Source of the DNA: Oligoflexia bacterium
GTDB taxonomy: Bacteria; Bdellovibrionota; Bacteriovoracia; Bacteriovoracales; Bacteriovoracaceae
Length of the DNA: 64,000 nt
Assembly: GCA_024229115.1 (NCBI GenBank)
Contig: JAAEST010000061.1
Location: 1 to 64,000 of the forward strand
Reading direction: 5' to 3'
Each line of letters starts with the position of its first letter. The stretch's first letter is position 1. Positions 36,407 to 45,796 of the stretch are shown piece by piece. The position numbers and the translations under genes were made by a program. Under the pieces are notes generated by a model. The model was not told the origin of the DNA, did no database searches, and was given only the letters and a program-made list of their open reading frames with translations.

Positions 36407-37209
36407 TGGACAAAAAATCATTTAGAAAACTATTTAAGAACCAGTTAAAAAAGCATACGAAGAAGATTAGTAGTGCCAGAGCTGCTTACTATCCTGGCTT
36501 ATTTCTACCAACGATTCTTCTTTATGTATTTTTAAAAGACTATCCGAAATTTTTAATCCCATCACTTTCGCTCTATTTTATTTTTTATAGTGCGATATTT
36601 AATAAATATATAAAAGGTCTAAAGGTAACTATTGTAAGACCGCTGCTAGAAACTCTTTTTCCTAATTTTGATTATCGTTTGGATTCGTCGATAGGAAATT
36701 TTGATATAGCTAATTTAAATCTCTTTAAAGGTGATATTTCTAATTTTAATTCTCAAGATGAGCTATATGGTAAAGTTAATGATCATTCATTTTCATTAGC
36801 TGAGATCAAGTTTAATTCAGACAGCCTGAACTTTAATGGATTAGTTCTAAAGATATCTATGAAGAAAGCTTTAGATAAAGATCTAGTTCTTGGCCCAAGA
36901 GGAAAGGTTTTTGCTTATAAGCGTAAAAAAGTTACTGGACTAAGTAATTTCATTTTAAAATACTTTGATGTTTATTGTGACGAATTTGAATCCGTCCCTA
37001 TTGGCATTATTCCATTCATAGAAAAGGTTTCAAAATGGTCGAGAAAGAAAGTATTTGTCAGTATAGGAAAGAAGGAAATCTATATATTCTTTTCACATTC
37101 ATCTGATCTCTTAGAGCCAAAACTAGTGGGTGAATTAATTAGCTATAAAGATGTTCAGATTTATAAAAAATACTTGAGCCTCATTAAAGATCTAGTCCAG
37201 TACTTCTAA
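36406..37209 (+). CDS. DUF3137-like membrane protein
   Basis: 267 residues with two adjacent hydrophobic segments (about 29-45 and 49-65) near the N-terminus and a cytoplasmic-looking beta-rich remainder. The pattern of fpnFdYrldssIgnf followed by a D-rich EDELyGKvndhsFsLaEI-type stretch resembles DUF3137 proteins, whose function is not known. It is translationally coupled (TAATG) to the BtaA-like gene and is the last gene of the rightward lipid operon. The family call is tentative. Confidence 0.6.
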   Translation: MDKKSFRKLFKNQLKKHTKKISSARAAYYPGLFLPTILLYVFLKDYPKFLIPSLSLYFIFYSAIFNKYIKGLKVTIVRPLLETLFPNFDYRLDSSIGNFDIANLNLFKGDISNFNSQDELYGKVNDHSFSLAEIKFNSDSLNFNGLVLKISMKKALDKDLVLGPRGKVFAYKRKKVTGLSNFILKYFDVYCDEFESVPIGIIPFIEKVSKWSRKKVFVSIGKKEIYIFFSHSSDLLEPKLVGELISYKDVQIYKKYLSLIKDLVQYF

Positions 37210-37380
37210 ATAATTGTTATTACTTTCGTGATATTTTCTTTACAAATTGTCTAAGTAGTCAAAAATATTAGTCTTTATCGTCGTAACCCTATGTATTTAA
37301 TACAGTATTCATGTTAACTGACGCTTAATTCAGTCATATTGAATTTAAATCATTTTTATTAAAACCAACACGAGGGCTTT

Positions 37381-40005
37381 ATGCGTTTTAATTACAAAAC
37401 TTTTCTTAAATTATTATCTACGTTTCTTTTAACTTTTGTTTTTGCATTCAATGTTAGTGCAGGAAAAGGTAATGGAAATGCTGGTAACGGTAATAACGGT
37501 AACGGTGTAGGCGGTTCAGGTGTTGGCAATCAAGGTAATGATAAACCTGTAGGAAACGCTGGCGGACAAGGTAACGGTGGTAATTTTGAAAGTGGCCAAG
37601 GTAATGGAAATGGTAATGCTGGAAATGGAAATAACGGTAACGGTGTAGGCGGATCAGGAGCTGGAAACCAAGGTAATGATAGTGGTAATGGAAATGCTGG
37701 TGGCCAAAGTAATGGAAATGGTAATTCAGGTAATGGCCAAGGTAATGGAAATGGTAATGCTGGAAATGGTAATGCTGGAAATGGAAATAATGGTAACGGT
37801 GTAGGCGGATCAGGAGCTGGAAACCAAGGTAATGATAGTGGTAATGGAAATGCTGGTGGCCAAGGTAATGGAAATGGTAATTCAGGTAATGGCCAAGGTA
37901 ATGGAAATGGAAACGGGAACGGAAACGCTGGAAATGGAAATAATGGTAACGGCGTAGGTGGTTCTGGTGATGGTAATCAGGGCAACGGAAACGATAACGG
38001 TAATGGAAATGCTGGTGGCGAAGGGAACGGAAACGGGAATGGAAACGGGAACGGGAACGGAAACGGGAACGGGAACGGGAACGGAAACGGGAATGCTGGC
38101 GACGGTAATAACGGTAATGGTAACGGTGGTTCTGGTGATGGTAATCAGGGCAACGGAAATGATAACGGTAATGGAAATGCTGGCGGCGGTGATGACAACG
38201 GCGGCGGTGATGACAACGGCGGTGGTGATGACAACGGCGGTGATGATGACAACGGCGGTGATGATAACAACGACGATAATGACGACGATAACAACAATGA
38301 TAACAATGATTCAGGATCGAATGATCAAACAGAAGAAAGAGAGCTTAAGTTTAAAGTTAGGCCACTTGTTTACTTCGATGTTGACAGTATCACACGTGTA
38401 AAAAATCTAACGCCTAATAACTATGTTTCATTAAGAACTAATACAATTGAAACAGAGAATTATGAAAATGGTTTCTACGTAAGTAAAAGTATGGACTTTG
38501 CTCTTGGGCTAGGTGGTGCTTTGTCTGCATATTTTGAAAATGCTTCAGGTATATATAATCACCTCTCTTTCACATTAGGGATTTTACCTATCCAGTCAAA
38601 GAATACAGTTGTTTCTAAATATCTTAAGAATGTAGAAGAGCTTAACGCTTTCAAAGAAGCAACAAAGATTAACTTCCCAAGAGAAGCAGCTGATGCGTTG
38701 GTCTTAAATACAGGAGACAGCATCTATTTTTCATCTAAAGGTGGAGTTCTCTTCCTATCAGGAGTTAATGTAGGACTTATTGGTACAGGTGCTACTGTTG
38801 CAAGTTTTGGTGAGCAGAGACTTTATATTGAGAAAGTTTCAAGCAGTAATGTTATTGTAAAACTTGAGCAAGTTAAAATTAAAGATGCTTCGGCCCTTAT
38901 GGGATTTGGTCCACTTGTTTTAAGAAGTGGAGAGGCAAAAGAAGCTGGTGAAGGGCTCATGTTCTCAATAGATCTTACGACTGAAGAAGGAGCAGATGCT
39001 TATACTAAGCTTGTTCACGGAAATTTTGTAGATGCTCAAATCTTAGCTGAACAGGGACCTCTTAGTTCAGTTCAGAAGATTAACGAAAGTGATTATGGAT
39101 TATCTTCTAAGAAGAGAATGTTCATTTTTGGCTTACCTTATATCTATTCAAGTAGCTCGAAGGTAAAATCTAGTTTTGTTGAAAATGTAAGGATTGAAGA
39201 AAATGGAGATAAGGTACAGACAAATAGAGCTGTGTTTGTATCTCAGAAGAATAACAGGCTATTTGGACTTCATAAGAATATTTCTAAAAAATTCCAAGCA
39301 GCATATAAGACTCAAGTTAGTGAGAATAATGAGTTTGTTGCTGAGTCATCAATTGCTAGATTCTCTTGGAGCTATGAAGATAATAAGACTAAGTATAAAG
39401 ACGTATCTAAGGCCTTGAAGATGTTCACAGGAATTACAGGGGTTGAAAGATGGAAAGATCTTCAAACAGACAAGAAGATCAAAAAAGCTGGTTACTTAAA
39501 TGTTGATTTCAATTTAGATCTTGGTGAAAAGCTTCTAGACATTCTTGCAAATAGTAATCTTGAAAGTGCTGATCTTGATATCTTGGCCAATGACCTAAAT
39601 ATCAAGGTTAAGAATTATGTAGATACTTCTAGTGATTTATTGCTTTGTAAGTACAGCTACTATAAACAACCTCAGCACAATGACAGAAGAAGCAGAAGCT
39701 CTGTTTGTGAAAAAGATTTAAGAAAAGGTGTATATTACTCAATCAAAGGTATTAAAAAGTCTTTATTAAAGTTATCTGCTCTATCTAAGAAAGAGAATAC
39801 AGCGGACTATCTTAAGGCCATGGCTGATCTTGGTGAATCTGTTTGGAAAAGTCCATTTGTTTTCCAACAGTTTCTAAAGGCCAGTAAAGTGTGTGGTGGG
39901 GAGCTTTCACTTGATATTTCTGGAGAAAAGTTAAGTAATGTGGTTGTTAAAGAGAAGTACACACTTAATCAAAATTTCTGTAACTCTTCAGTAATTTTAA
40001 AGTAA
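37381..40005 (+). CDS. Large secreted Gly/Asn-repeat protein
   Basis: 874 residues with a signal peptide (cleavage near 27). Residues 28 to about 265 are built of GNGN and GNAGNGNNGNGVGGSG-type repeats; a Gly/Asp and Asn/Asp-rich linker follows (about 266-318), which could bind calcium. The remaining 550 residues are a non-repetitive, beta-rich domain of unknown family with several cysteines near the C-terminus (YLLCKY, SVCEKDL, VCGGEL, FCNSS). It is probably a cell-surface or secreted structural or adhesive protein. The DNA repeats are nearly identical in places, so length probably varies among strains. Terminator at 40030. Confidence 0.75.
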   Translation: MRFNYKTFLKLLSTFLLTFVFAFNVSAGKGNGNAGNGNNGNGVGGSGVGNQGNDKPVGNAGGQGNGGNFESGQGNGNGNAGNGNNGNGVGGSGAGNQGNDSGNGNAGGQSNGNGNSGNGQGNGNGNAGNGNAGNGNNGNGVGGSGAGNQGNDSGNGNAGGQGNGNGNSGNGQGNGNGNGNGNAGNGNNGNGVGGSGDGNQGNGNDNGNGNAGGEGNGNGNGNGNGNGNGNGNGNGNGNAGDGNNGNGNGGSGDGNQGNGNDNGNGNAGGGDDNGGGDDNGGGDDNGGDDDNGGDDNNDDNDDDNNNDNNDSGSNDQTEERELKFKVRPLVYFDVDSITRVKNLTPNNYVSLRTNTIETENYENGFYVSKSMDFALGLGGALSAYFENASGIYNHLSFTLGILPIQSKNTVVSKYLKNVEELNAFKEATKINFPREAADALVLNTGDSIYFSSKGGVLFLSGVNVGLIGTGATVASFGEQRLYIEKVSSSNVIVKLEQVKIKDASALMGFGPLVLRSGEAKEAGEGLMFSIDLTTEEGADAYTKLVHGNFVDAQILAEQGPLSSVQKINESDYGLSSKKRMFIFGLPYIYSSSSKVKSSFVENVRIEENGDKVQTNRAVFVSQKNNRLFGLHKNISKKFQAAYKTQVSENNEFVAESSIARFSWSYEDNKTKYKDVSKALKMFTGITGVERWKDLQTDKKIKKAGYLNVDFNLDLGEKLLDILANSNLESADLDILANDLNIKVKNYVDTSSDLLLCKYSYYKQPQHNDRRSRSSVCEKDLRKGVYYSIKGIKKSLLKLSALSKKENTADYLKAMADLGESVWKSPFVFQQFLKASKVCGGELSLDISGEKLSNVVVKEKYTLNQNFCNSSVILK
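37462..38320 (+). repeat. Tandem repeat tract encoding Gly/Asn-rich region
   Basis: Tandemly repeated coding DNA. A unit of 156 bp (52 codons) is nearly identical between about 37598 and 37753 and the following copy (anchor gtaggcggatcaggag at 37645 and 37801). Downstream, a hexanucleotide repeat (GGAAACGGGAAC type) fills about 38025-38096, then GGCGGTGATGACAAC-type repeats at 38185-38265. The codon choice shifts from GGT AAT to GGG AAC along the tract, showing that the array was built in separate amplification steps. Confidence 0.85.
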
Positions 40006-40029
40006 TTTTAATTACATATCTTTTAATTA

Positions 40030-40056
40030 AAGGGTCGCGTTGGTGACCCTTTTTAT
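40030..40056 (+). terminator. Intrinsic terminator after the repeat protein gene
   Basis: AAGGGTC and GACCCTT pair around an eight-base loop (GCGTTGGT), followed by five T residues, about 25 bp after the stop. Confidence 0.8.
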
Positions 40057-40147
40057 TTTCAATAAGTTAGTTCTCTGTTCACTTATTTTACACCTCTGTA
40101 AATATGATTATCTACCATCAATCTCTGGCCATGGATTGGTATGATAA

Positions 40148-41137
40148 ATGCTTATGAAAAGGTTTTTATTAGCTCTTTTATTATCAATGACAAGTGCATT
40201 TGCAATGTACGGGGATTTACTTCCTATGGTGTTAGCACCTAAACATGCCTGTCATATTAGTCTTCATGATGGTCTCAGTACTTGTAGTGGAACTATTGTT
40301 TCCAAGAATAAAATTAAAACGGCCTCCCATTGTATTAGGGATCAGAAAATTGAGCAGGTGAAAATCAGTTGTCCTAATGGCCAATCTTTTAAAGCTAAGA
40401 AGCTTATCTTGCACCCAGAATATTATAATGTGCCCAATAAAATGCTTGCAGATGTCGCTATTATCGAATTTGAGGGAAGCTTTAACGATAATATCCCAGC
40501 TTACCTTGATACAGAAAAGGATATTGTTGACCTGATATCAACTTCAAGTTTTTGCGCTGTCTGGGGATATGGTTTTCATATCAATTCACTTGATGAACTG
40601 GGTAATTATCATGGTGTAGCACTTACTGATATTGAATATGATGAATCACATATTATTATACCGAATTATAGAAGTGTGATGATTCGCTCTGGTGATTCAG
40701 GAGGTGGGTTATTTTGTCTTGATGGTAATAATGATTGGATTAATGTTGCTACTGTTTATGGGCATGACTATGAAAGTTCTTTTTTACTTAGAAATGATTT
40801 CGTAAAAGAATTTCTTGATAAAAATAATCTCAAATCAAAAGCTATCAATAAGAATAAAAATACAGTTCAGATTCCAAAGCTAGAGACTATTAATTTAAGA
40901 GTTAAAGAAGTTTATAGGGTAAGAACATTTTCGTTAGCTTATAAGAATAAAAATGAGTCGATTGGTACTGGTGATCAAAAGGATGTGGAATTTATAGTTG
41001 ATTCTTTTGATGAAGAGTATGCTTATGGGACGATGAAGGTAAATGACTTTAGCCCACTAAGGTTCTTATGTACTTCAGATATGGCCTGTTATGGGACGTA
41101 TGAGAATGTTAAAATTCTTAGGAGTAGACTTTGTTAA
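40148..41137 (+). CDS. Secreted trypsin-like serine protease
   Basis: 329 residues (ATG 40148; ATG 40154 also possible) with a signal peptide ending near residue 19. Catalytic triad: His61 (KTASHC), Asp102 (LADVAIIEF) and Ser184 (RSGDSGGGL), the GDSGGG form being classic chymotrypsin-like. A C-terminal domain of about 110 residues follows the protease and has two cysteine pairs. It is only distantly related to the two proteases at 9.5-12.1 kb. Likely exported and used on prey or environmental protein. Confidence 0.88.
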   Translation: MLMKRFLLALLLSMTSAFAMYGDLLPMVLAPKHACHISLHDGLSTCSGTIVSKNKIKTASHCIRDQKIEQVKISCPNGQSFKAKKLILHPEYYNVPNKMLADVAIIEFEGSFNDNIPAYLDTEKDIVDLISTSSFCAVWGYGFHINSLDELGNYHGVALTDIEYDESHIIIPNYRSVMIRSGDSGGGLFCLDGNNDWINVATVYGHDYESSFLLRNDFVKEFLDKNNLKSKAINKNKNTVQIPKLETINLRVKEVYRVRTFSLAYKNKNESIGTGDQKDVEFIVDSFDEEYAYGTMKVNDFSPLRFLCTSDMACYGTYENVKILRSRLC

Positions 41138-41204
41138 TTGAGCATAATAGATGGTTATTTTCTTCTAAATTCAATTTATATTATCGAATTACCGATAACT
41201 TACT

Positions 41205-42584
41205 GTGAAATTTTTATTGTTTTCTATGTTAACATTTCTATTTCTTTCATGCTCTAAAGTTGAGATAAGTAGAATTCCTAGCTCAGTTAATAGAGACTGT
41301 AGATCTCTTTTTAGAGACTTTTATAATTCTCAGCAAAGTATTATAGTTAAAAACTTTGATGAAATTAGTGAAAATTGGCAATCGATTGTTAAGCCCATAA
41401 TTAATAGACTTGAAGACCAGGGTATAGAGTATAGAATTGTTGAGCATGAAGAAATGGGGGTAGGAGTTGAGATCGTTGGTAGTAGAAAACATCCTGTAAA
41501 TAGGTACGTAGACCGTTCGCAAGAATATTTCAACGGTGTAAGAGTTTTTCACTTTCATAATTTTCACGTGAGAGAAAAAGCATACGGAGTTCATTTTACT
41601 TATGAAAATATAATCTCTTTAGATAATAATGTGATAACAAACTTGACTCAGAAGGAATTTTTTCAAACACTTTCGCATGAGATGAGGCATGCTTATAGGA
41701 CTAATGAATTATTAAAAAAAGAAATTTCACCATATAATATTGATTTTTATCCTAAAGGAAATATAGATAGGTTAAATAAGTTAGCTTACTCTGACTACTA
41801 TAGTTTACAAGAGCTTGAGACACATCGTAGAGATGCCAGTGTTTTATTAAGGTTGATTATCAAAAATATCGAAGAAGGCTATCTCTCTAAGGCAAGAACC
41901 TTAATATATAAGTATAAATTTAAGTCAGAACTAATTTCAGTCTTGTCAGAAGTTTCAAAGGATATGATTTCTGATTTGAAAAAAATTGATAATTACAACG
42001 ATTTTTTACATACAGAAAAATTTCTAAGTAAAGATATTTCAATTTTAAAAGCAAGAAATGATAAGCATAACACCAAATACACAGTATATTTGCCATGGTT
42101 GGATGCAAAGAAAGTTAAAGCTGGTCGTATAACAAATATTGATAAAAGTCTTATAAGAGATAGTTTGGAAACAACTTTAAATTTTATTAGAAAAGATACA
42201 GCTCATGTTTTTATGGATCAAATTATCAGTAAAGTCTTTAGTCAGGTTAATAATAGAGAGAACCAACTATTGTATATCAAAATAATAAAAAACTCGACTC
42301 AGCTATTCGAAAAAGTACCTAAAGAATCACAACTAAGTAAGGTTTTTAAGTTAAGAAAGCGTACTCTCCAAAAAATAAAAATACTTTCCGGTGAAGAAGA
42401 GATTGATAACTTTAAGGCCTTGGAGATATTTAAGAATATAATTTTAAAAGCTGATTTCGAAAACTATCCTTTAAAAAATATCAACTCAAATGAGTATGTT
42501 TTAAAAATACCAGAAATGAAATTGAAGATTCACTTTGATCAAACAGGCAAAGTAGTTGATTTGAAAAAGTATTTGCTTTTCTAA
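41205..42584 (+). CDS. Lipoprotein with HExxH metallopeptidase motif
   Basis: 459 residues with a lipoprotein signal peptide (lipobox LSC, Cys16). Residues 158-162 form HEMRH, a zinc-binding HExxH site within a helical stretch (FFQTLSHEMRHAYR); a downstream Glu in QELETHRRD (about 206-209) could be the third ligand. The rest is Lys-rich, helical and of unknown family. It is likely a membrane-anchored zinc peptidase, but no family beyond the motif is recognised. It lies between a secreted serine protease and a lytic transglycosylase on the same strand. Confidence 0.65.
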   Translation: MKFLLFSMLTFLFLSCSKVEISRIPSSVNRDCRSLFRDFYNSQQSIIVKNFDEISENWQSIVKPIINRLEDQGIEYRIVEHEEMGVGVEIVGSRKHPVNRYVDRSQEYFNGVRVFHFHNFHVREKAYGVHFTYENIISLDNNVITNLTQKEFFQTLSHEMRHAYRTNELLKKEISPYNIDFYPKGNIDRLNKLAYSDYYSLQELETHRRDASVLLRLIIKNIEEGYLSKARTLIYKYKFKSELISVLSEVSKDMISDLKKIDNYNDFLHTEKFLSKDISILKARNDKHNTKYTVYLPWLDAKKVKAGRITNIDKSLIRDSLETTLNFIRKDTAHVFMDQIISKVFSQVNNRENQLLYIKIIKNSTQLFEKVPKESQLSKVFKLRKRTLQKIKILSGEEEIDNFKALEIFKNIILKADFENYPLKNINSNEYVLKIPEMKLKIHFDQTGKVVDLKKYLLF

Positions 42585-42631
42585 TTATCAGCCAAATTCA
42601 AGATATTATTTCATTCATCCGATTAATAATC

Positions 42632-43201
42632 ATGAGGACTATATTCTTTATTCTATTACTTCCATATTTGGTTGGTTGTGCATCAGCACCTCCCAAGAAT
42701 AAGCACAATGCTTGTAGCTTGTTATGGGAGAAGGAGGAGTGGTTAGATCCACTGATTCAAGCATCAAAAAAATGGGGGATACCAAAGCATACAATTCTCT
42801 CGATTATTTATCATGAGTCTAAGTTTGTCTCAAATGCTCTTCCACCTATGAAAAGTCTATTTGGACTGGGTCTTATCGGTAGGAGAATTTCATCGGCCTA
42901 TGGCTACGCCCAAGCACTTGATGGAACGTGGGAGGATTACATGAGAAGCACGGGGAAGTGGTATGCTAGCCGCACAGACTTCGGTGACTCTGTGGACTTT
43001 ATTGGTTGGTATTTAAATAATGCTATCAGATCATTAGGTATTTCTAAATATAATGCTTATGAACTTTATCTTTCTTATCATCAAGGTATCAATGGCTTCA
43101 GAAAGAAGAGTTATGCAAAGAAACCTGCAATTAAGAATTATGCAAGGAAGGTTCAAGAAACTGCTTTGACTTATAAGGGGCAGATTCGTGGGTGTTCGTG
43201 A
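42632..43201 (+). CDS. Lytic transglycosylase (SLT) lipoprotein
   Basis: 189 residues with a lipoprotein signal peptide (LVGC, Cys16) and a lysozyme-like SLT domain. The catalytic Glu62 is in IIYHESKF, and SSAYGYAQALDGTW and YHQGINGF are further SLT motifs. It should cleave peptidoglycan between MurNAc and GlcNAc in the periplasm, which could serve growth or prey-wall modification. The domain resembles the EmtA/MltC-like SLT group found in conjugation and prophage contexts, but no such neighbours are here. It ends just before the structured repeat. Confidence 0.85.
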   Translation: MRTIFFILLLPYLVGCASAPPKNKHNACSLLWEKEEWLDPLIQASKKWGIPKHTILSIIYHESKFVSNALPPMKSLFGLGLIGRRISSAYGYAQALDGTWEDYMRSTGKWYASRTDFGDSVDFIGWYLNNAIRSLGISKYNAYELYLSYHQGINGFRKKSYAKKPAIKNYARKVQETALTYKGQIRGCS

Positions 43202-43396
43202 GGGGTGTTCGAAGTTGTTCGGCTTGTCCGCCAACACATTGCAGGCGTACACTCGCTTTGCTCGTTTCCACTTCTGCAAATGTGTTACGGTAAAGCGACC
43301 GTCAAATTGCTTCGCAATTTGAACGTGTCGCATCTTCGCTTCACATCCTGTTCGCTCGAAGTTGTTCAGCATTATCCGCTCCTGCGGATAATGCAT
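43202..43396. repeat. Structured intergenic repeat, copy 2
   Basis: Non-coding stretch of stacked inverted repeats: AACACATTGCAG (43233-43244) with CTGCAAATGTGTT (43274-43286); ACGGT/ACCGT around 43287-43302; CAAATTGC/GCAATTTG at 43303-43321; and a perfect ten-pair stem GCATTATCCG/CGGATAATGC at 43369-43394. The core 43287-43330 matches copy 1 near 12.27 kb, with the second hairpin changed but still paired. GTTCGAAGTTGTTCGGC (43207) and GCTCGAAGTTGTTCAGC (43354) are near-direct repeats at its two sides. Open frames across it look like chance. Confidence 0.65.
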
Positions 43397-43398
43397 CC

Positions 43399-43427
43399 AA
43401 AAAAAAGGGCCACCGAAGTGACCCCCT
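43399..43427 (-). terminator. Intrinsic terminator of nrdBA
   Basis: On the minus strand GGGTCAC-TTCG-GTGGCCC forms a seven-pair stem with a stable UUCG-type tetraloop, followed by eight T residues, starting three bases after the nrdA stop. Confidence 0.92.
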
Positions 43428-43429
43428 TT

Positions 43430-45793
43430 CTAGCTCCCACACATGACACAGTCATCTGGATTCTCAATTGAACAAACCATTGCTGCTTCGTTCGCTTGAG
43501 CATCATCAGTTGAGCGTGCCGTATCGTTTTTAACTGTGAATTGAACAGCGTTTACTGCAGCTCTTGTTCTTAGGTAGTACATACCTGTCTTAAGACCTGA
43601 CTTCCATGCATGAAAGTGCATTGAAGAAAGTTTACCAAAGTTTGGCTCCTGCATGTGAACGTTGAGTGATTGTCCTTGGTCGATATAAGGTGCACGACCT
43701 GCAGACATATCAATTACTACTTTTTGACTAATTTCCCATACTGTTTTGTATAGGGCCTTGATATCCTCAGGGATCTCTTCGATTCCTTGAACGCTTCCGT
43801 TTTGAGCGATGATGGCATTTCTCATGTCATCATTCCAAAGATTCTTCTCAGCAAGGTCGTTTACTAGGGCCTTGTTTACAACTGCAAACTCTCCAGAAAG
43901 AACACGTCTTACATAGATATTTGAAGTGATTGGCTCAAAGCACTCGTTGTTACCAAGAATTTGAGAAGTCGATGCTGTTGGCATTGGAGCAACTAGTAGT
44001 GAGTTTCTCACTCCGTGTTTTTTAACTTCTTTTCTTAGCTTATCCCAATCCCAGTTCTTACCTGAAGGCTTAACGCCCCATAGGTCAAATTGAAATTGTC
44101 CTTGAGAGATAGGTGAACCTTCGTATGATTGATAAGTTCCATCTTTCTTTGCAAGGTCTTTTGAAGCAGTTAGTGCTGCAAAGTAAATAGTCTCGAAGAT
44201 TTGATTATTTAATTCAAGAGCTTCCTTTGATTCAAAAGGTAATCTCATGGCAAAGAATGTATCCGCTAGACCTTGTACACCAAGTCCGATTGGACGATGT
44301 CTCATATTTGAGTTTTTCGCCTCTGGGATTGGGTAGTAGTTAATATCAATGATTCTATTTAGGTTAAGAGTCATTCTATAAACTACATCGTAAAGTTTCT
44401 TATGGTTATAAGTTCCTTTTTTCTCATCAACAAATCTGTTAAGAGCAACTGAAGCTAGGTTACATACGGCCACTTCATCAGGGCTTGTGTATTCCATGAT
44501 TTCTGTACAAAGGTTTGAAGACTTAATTGTTCCTAAGTTCTTCTGGTTTGATTTCTCGTTTACGCTATCTTTGTAAAGCATGTATGGAGATCCAGTTTCA
44601 ATTTGTGATTCAAGAACCTGGAACCAAAGATCTTGAGCACGAACAACTTTCTTCGCTTTCCCTGCTTCTTCGTACTTAGTATAAAGAGCTTCAAACTCAG
44701 CTCCGTAAGTATCTGCTAAACCTGGACACTCATGTGGGCAGAAAAGTGACCACATACCGTCAGATTCAACACGCTTCATGAATAGATCTGGAATCCATAG
44801 AGCATAGAAAAGGTCTCTAGCTCTTTGATCTTCTGCACCAGTGTTCTTCTTCATTTCTAGGAAGTCGAAAACGTCTGCATGCCATGGCTCAAGATATACA
44901 GCGAAAGCACCTTTACGCTTTCCACCGCCTTGATCTACGTATCTGGCCGTATCATTGAAAACTTTTAGCATTGGAACGATTCCGTTCGAAGTACCATTAG
45001 TTCCCTTAATGAACGAGCCTTTTGCTCTAATATTGTGAATTGAAAGTCCGATACCTCCAGCACTTTGAGAAATAAGAGCCGTGTTTTTAAGAGTATCGTA
45101 AATACCTTCAATTGAATCATCTTTCATGGCCAGTAGGAAACAGCTTGAAAGTTGAGGCTTGCTTGTCCCACTGTTAAATAGTGTAGGAGAAGCGTGAGTG
45201 AAAAACTTTTGTGACATAAGATCATAAGTTTCAATCGCAGCTTTCATATCATTCATATGAATACCAACAGAAACTCTAAGAAGCATTTGTCCTGGTCTTT
45301 CTACAATTTTCCCTTCCATTTTAAGAAGGTAAGATCTCTCTAATGTTTTGAAACCAAAGTAATCGTAATCAAAATCTCTCTTGTCAACGATGGCCTTATC
45401 AAGCATCTCTGCATTTTCAACAACTACATCATGAAGCTCTTTAGAGATTAGAGGAGCATGCTCACCAGTTGCTGGGTTGATAAAGTTATACATTGCTTTG
45501 ATATTTTCAGAGAAACATCCTTTCGTTTCTTTGTGTAGATTTGAAGTTGCAATTCTACCAGCTAAACGTGAATAGTCTGGGTGCTTAGTTGAAAGATAAG
45601 CAGCAGTTTCAGCAGCAAGATTATCTAGTTCTCTTGTTGTGATCCCGTCGTAAATACCTTCAATAACTTTTTGAGCAATAGCACTTGAGTCAACATAATC
45701 AGAGTTTAATCCCTTGGCTAAAACTTCAATTCTTTGTGTAATCTTGTCGAATTTGATTGGCTCTTTTTCGCCACTTCTGGTTATAACGTACAT
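43430..45793 (-). CDS. nrdA: Ribonucleoside-diphosphate reductase, alpha subunit (class I)
   Basis: 787 residues. An N-terminal ATP cone (about 1-90) is followed by the catalytic barrel with the substrate-site Cys (QLSSCFLL), the finger-loop region NLCTE...VCNLASV, and the [12 protein letters not shown] motif. It ends with the redox pair CVMCGS that receives electrons from thioredoxin or glutaredoxin. It makes deoxynucleoside diphosphates with NrdB. nrdB is three bases upstream, so both are one operon, followed at once by a strong terminator. Confidence 0.96.
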   Translation of the reverse strand: MYVITRSGEKEPIKFDKITQRIEVLAKGLNSDYVDSSAIAQKVIEGIYDGITTRELDNLAAETAAYLSTKHPDYSRLAGRIATSNLHKETKGCFSENIKAMYNFINPATGEHAPLISKELHDVVVENAEMLDKAIVDKRDFDYDYFGFKTLERSYLLKMEGKIVERPGQMLLRVSVGIHMNDMKAAIETYDLMSQKFFTHASPTLFNSGTSKPQLSSCFLLAMKDDSIEGIYDTLKNTALISQSAGGIGLSIHNIRAKGSFIKGTNGTSNGIVPMLKVFNDTARYVDQGGGKRKGAFAVYLEPWHADVFDFLEMKKNTGAEDQRARDLFYALWIPDLFMKRVESDGMWSLFCPHECPGLADTYGAEFEALYTKYEEAGKAKKVVRAQDLWFQVLESQIETGSPYMLYKDSVNEKSNQKNLGTIKSSNLCTEIMEYTSPDEVAVCNLASVALNRFVDEKKGTYNHKKLYDVVYRMTLNLNRIIDINYYPIPEAKNSNMRHRPIGLGVQGLADTFFAMRLPFESKEALELNNQIFETIYFAALTASKDLAKKDGTYQSYEGSPISQGQFQFDLWGVKPSGKNWDWDKLRKEVKKHGVRNSLLVAPMPTASTSQILGNNECFEPITSNIYVRRVLSGEFAVVNKALVNDLAEKNLWNDDMRNAIIAQNGSVQGIEEIPEDIKALYKTVWEISQKVVIDMSAGRAPYIDQGQSLNVHMQEPNFGKLSSMHFHAWKSGLKTGMYYLRTRAAVNAVQFTVKNDTARSTDDAQANEAAMVCSIENPDDCVMCGS

Positions 45794-45796
45794 ATC

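Noticed and set aside
37462-38320. Tandem repeats considered as a CRISPR array
   Set aside because: The repeats are in frame within one exported protein, contiguous without unique spacers, and no cas gene is near.
37958-38401. 147-residue frame rich in Met/Thr/Val inside the Gly/Asn-repeat gene
   Set aside because: It is the shifted reading of the repetitive DNA; low complexity mirrors the main frame and there is no ribosome binding site.
43034-43471. Two frames (minus 43034-43396 and plus 43205-43471) over the second repeat
   Set aside because: They run across the hairpin array, the terminator of nrdA and the ends of real genes; composition is not protein-like.
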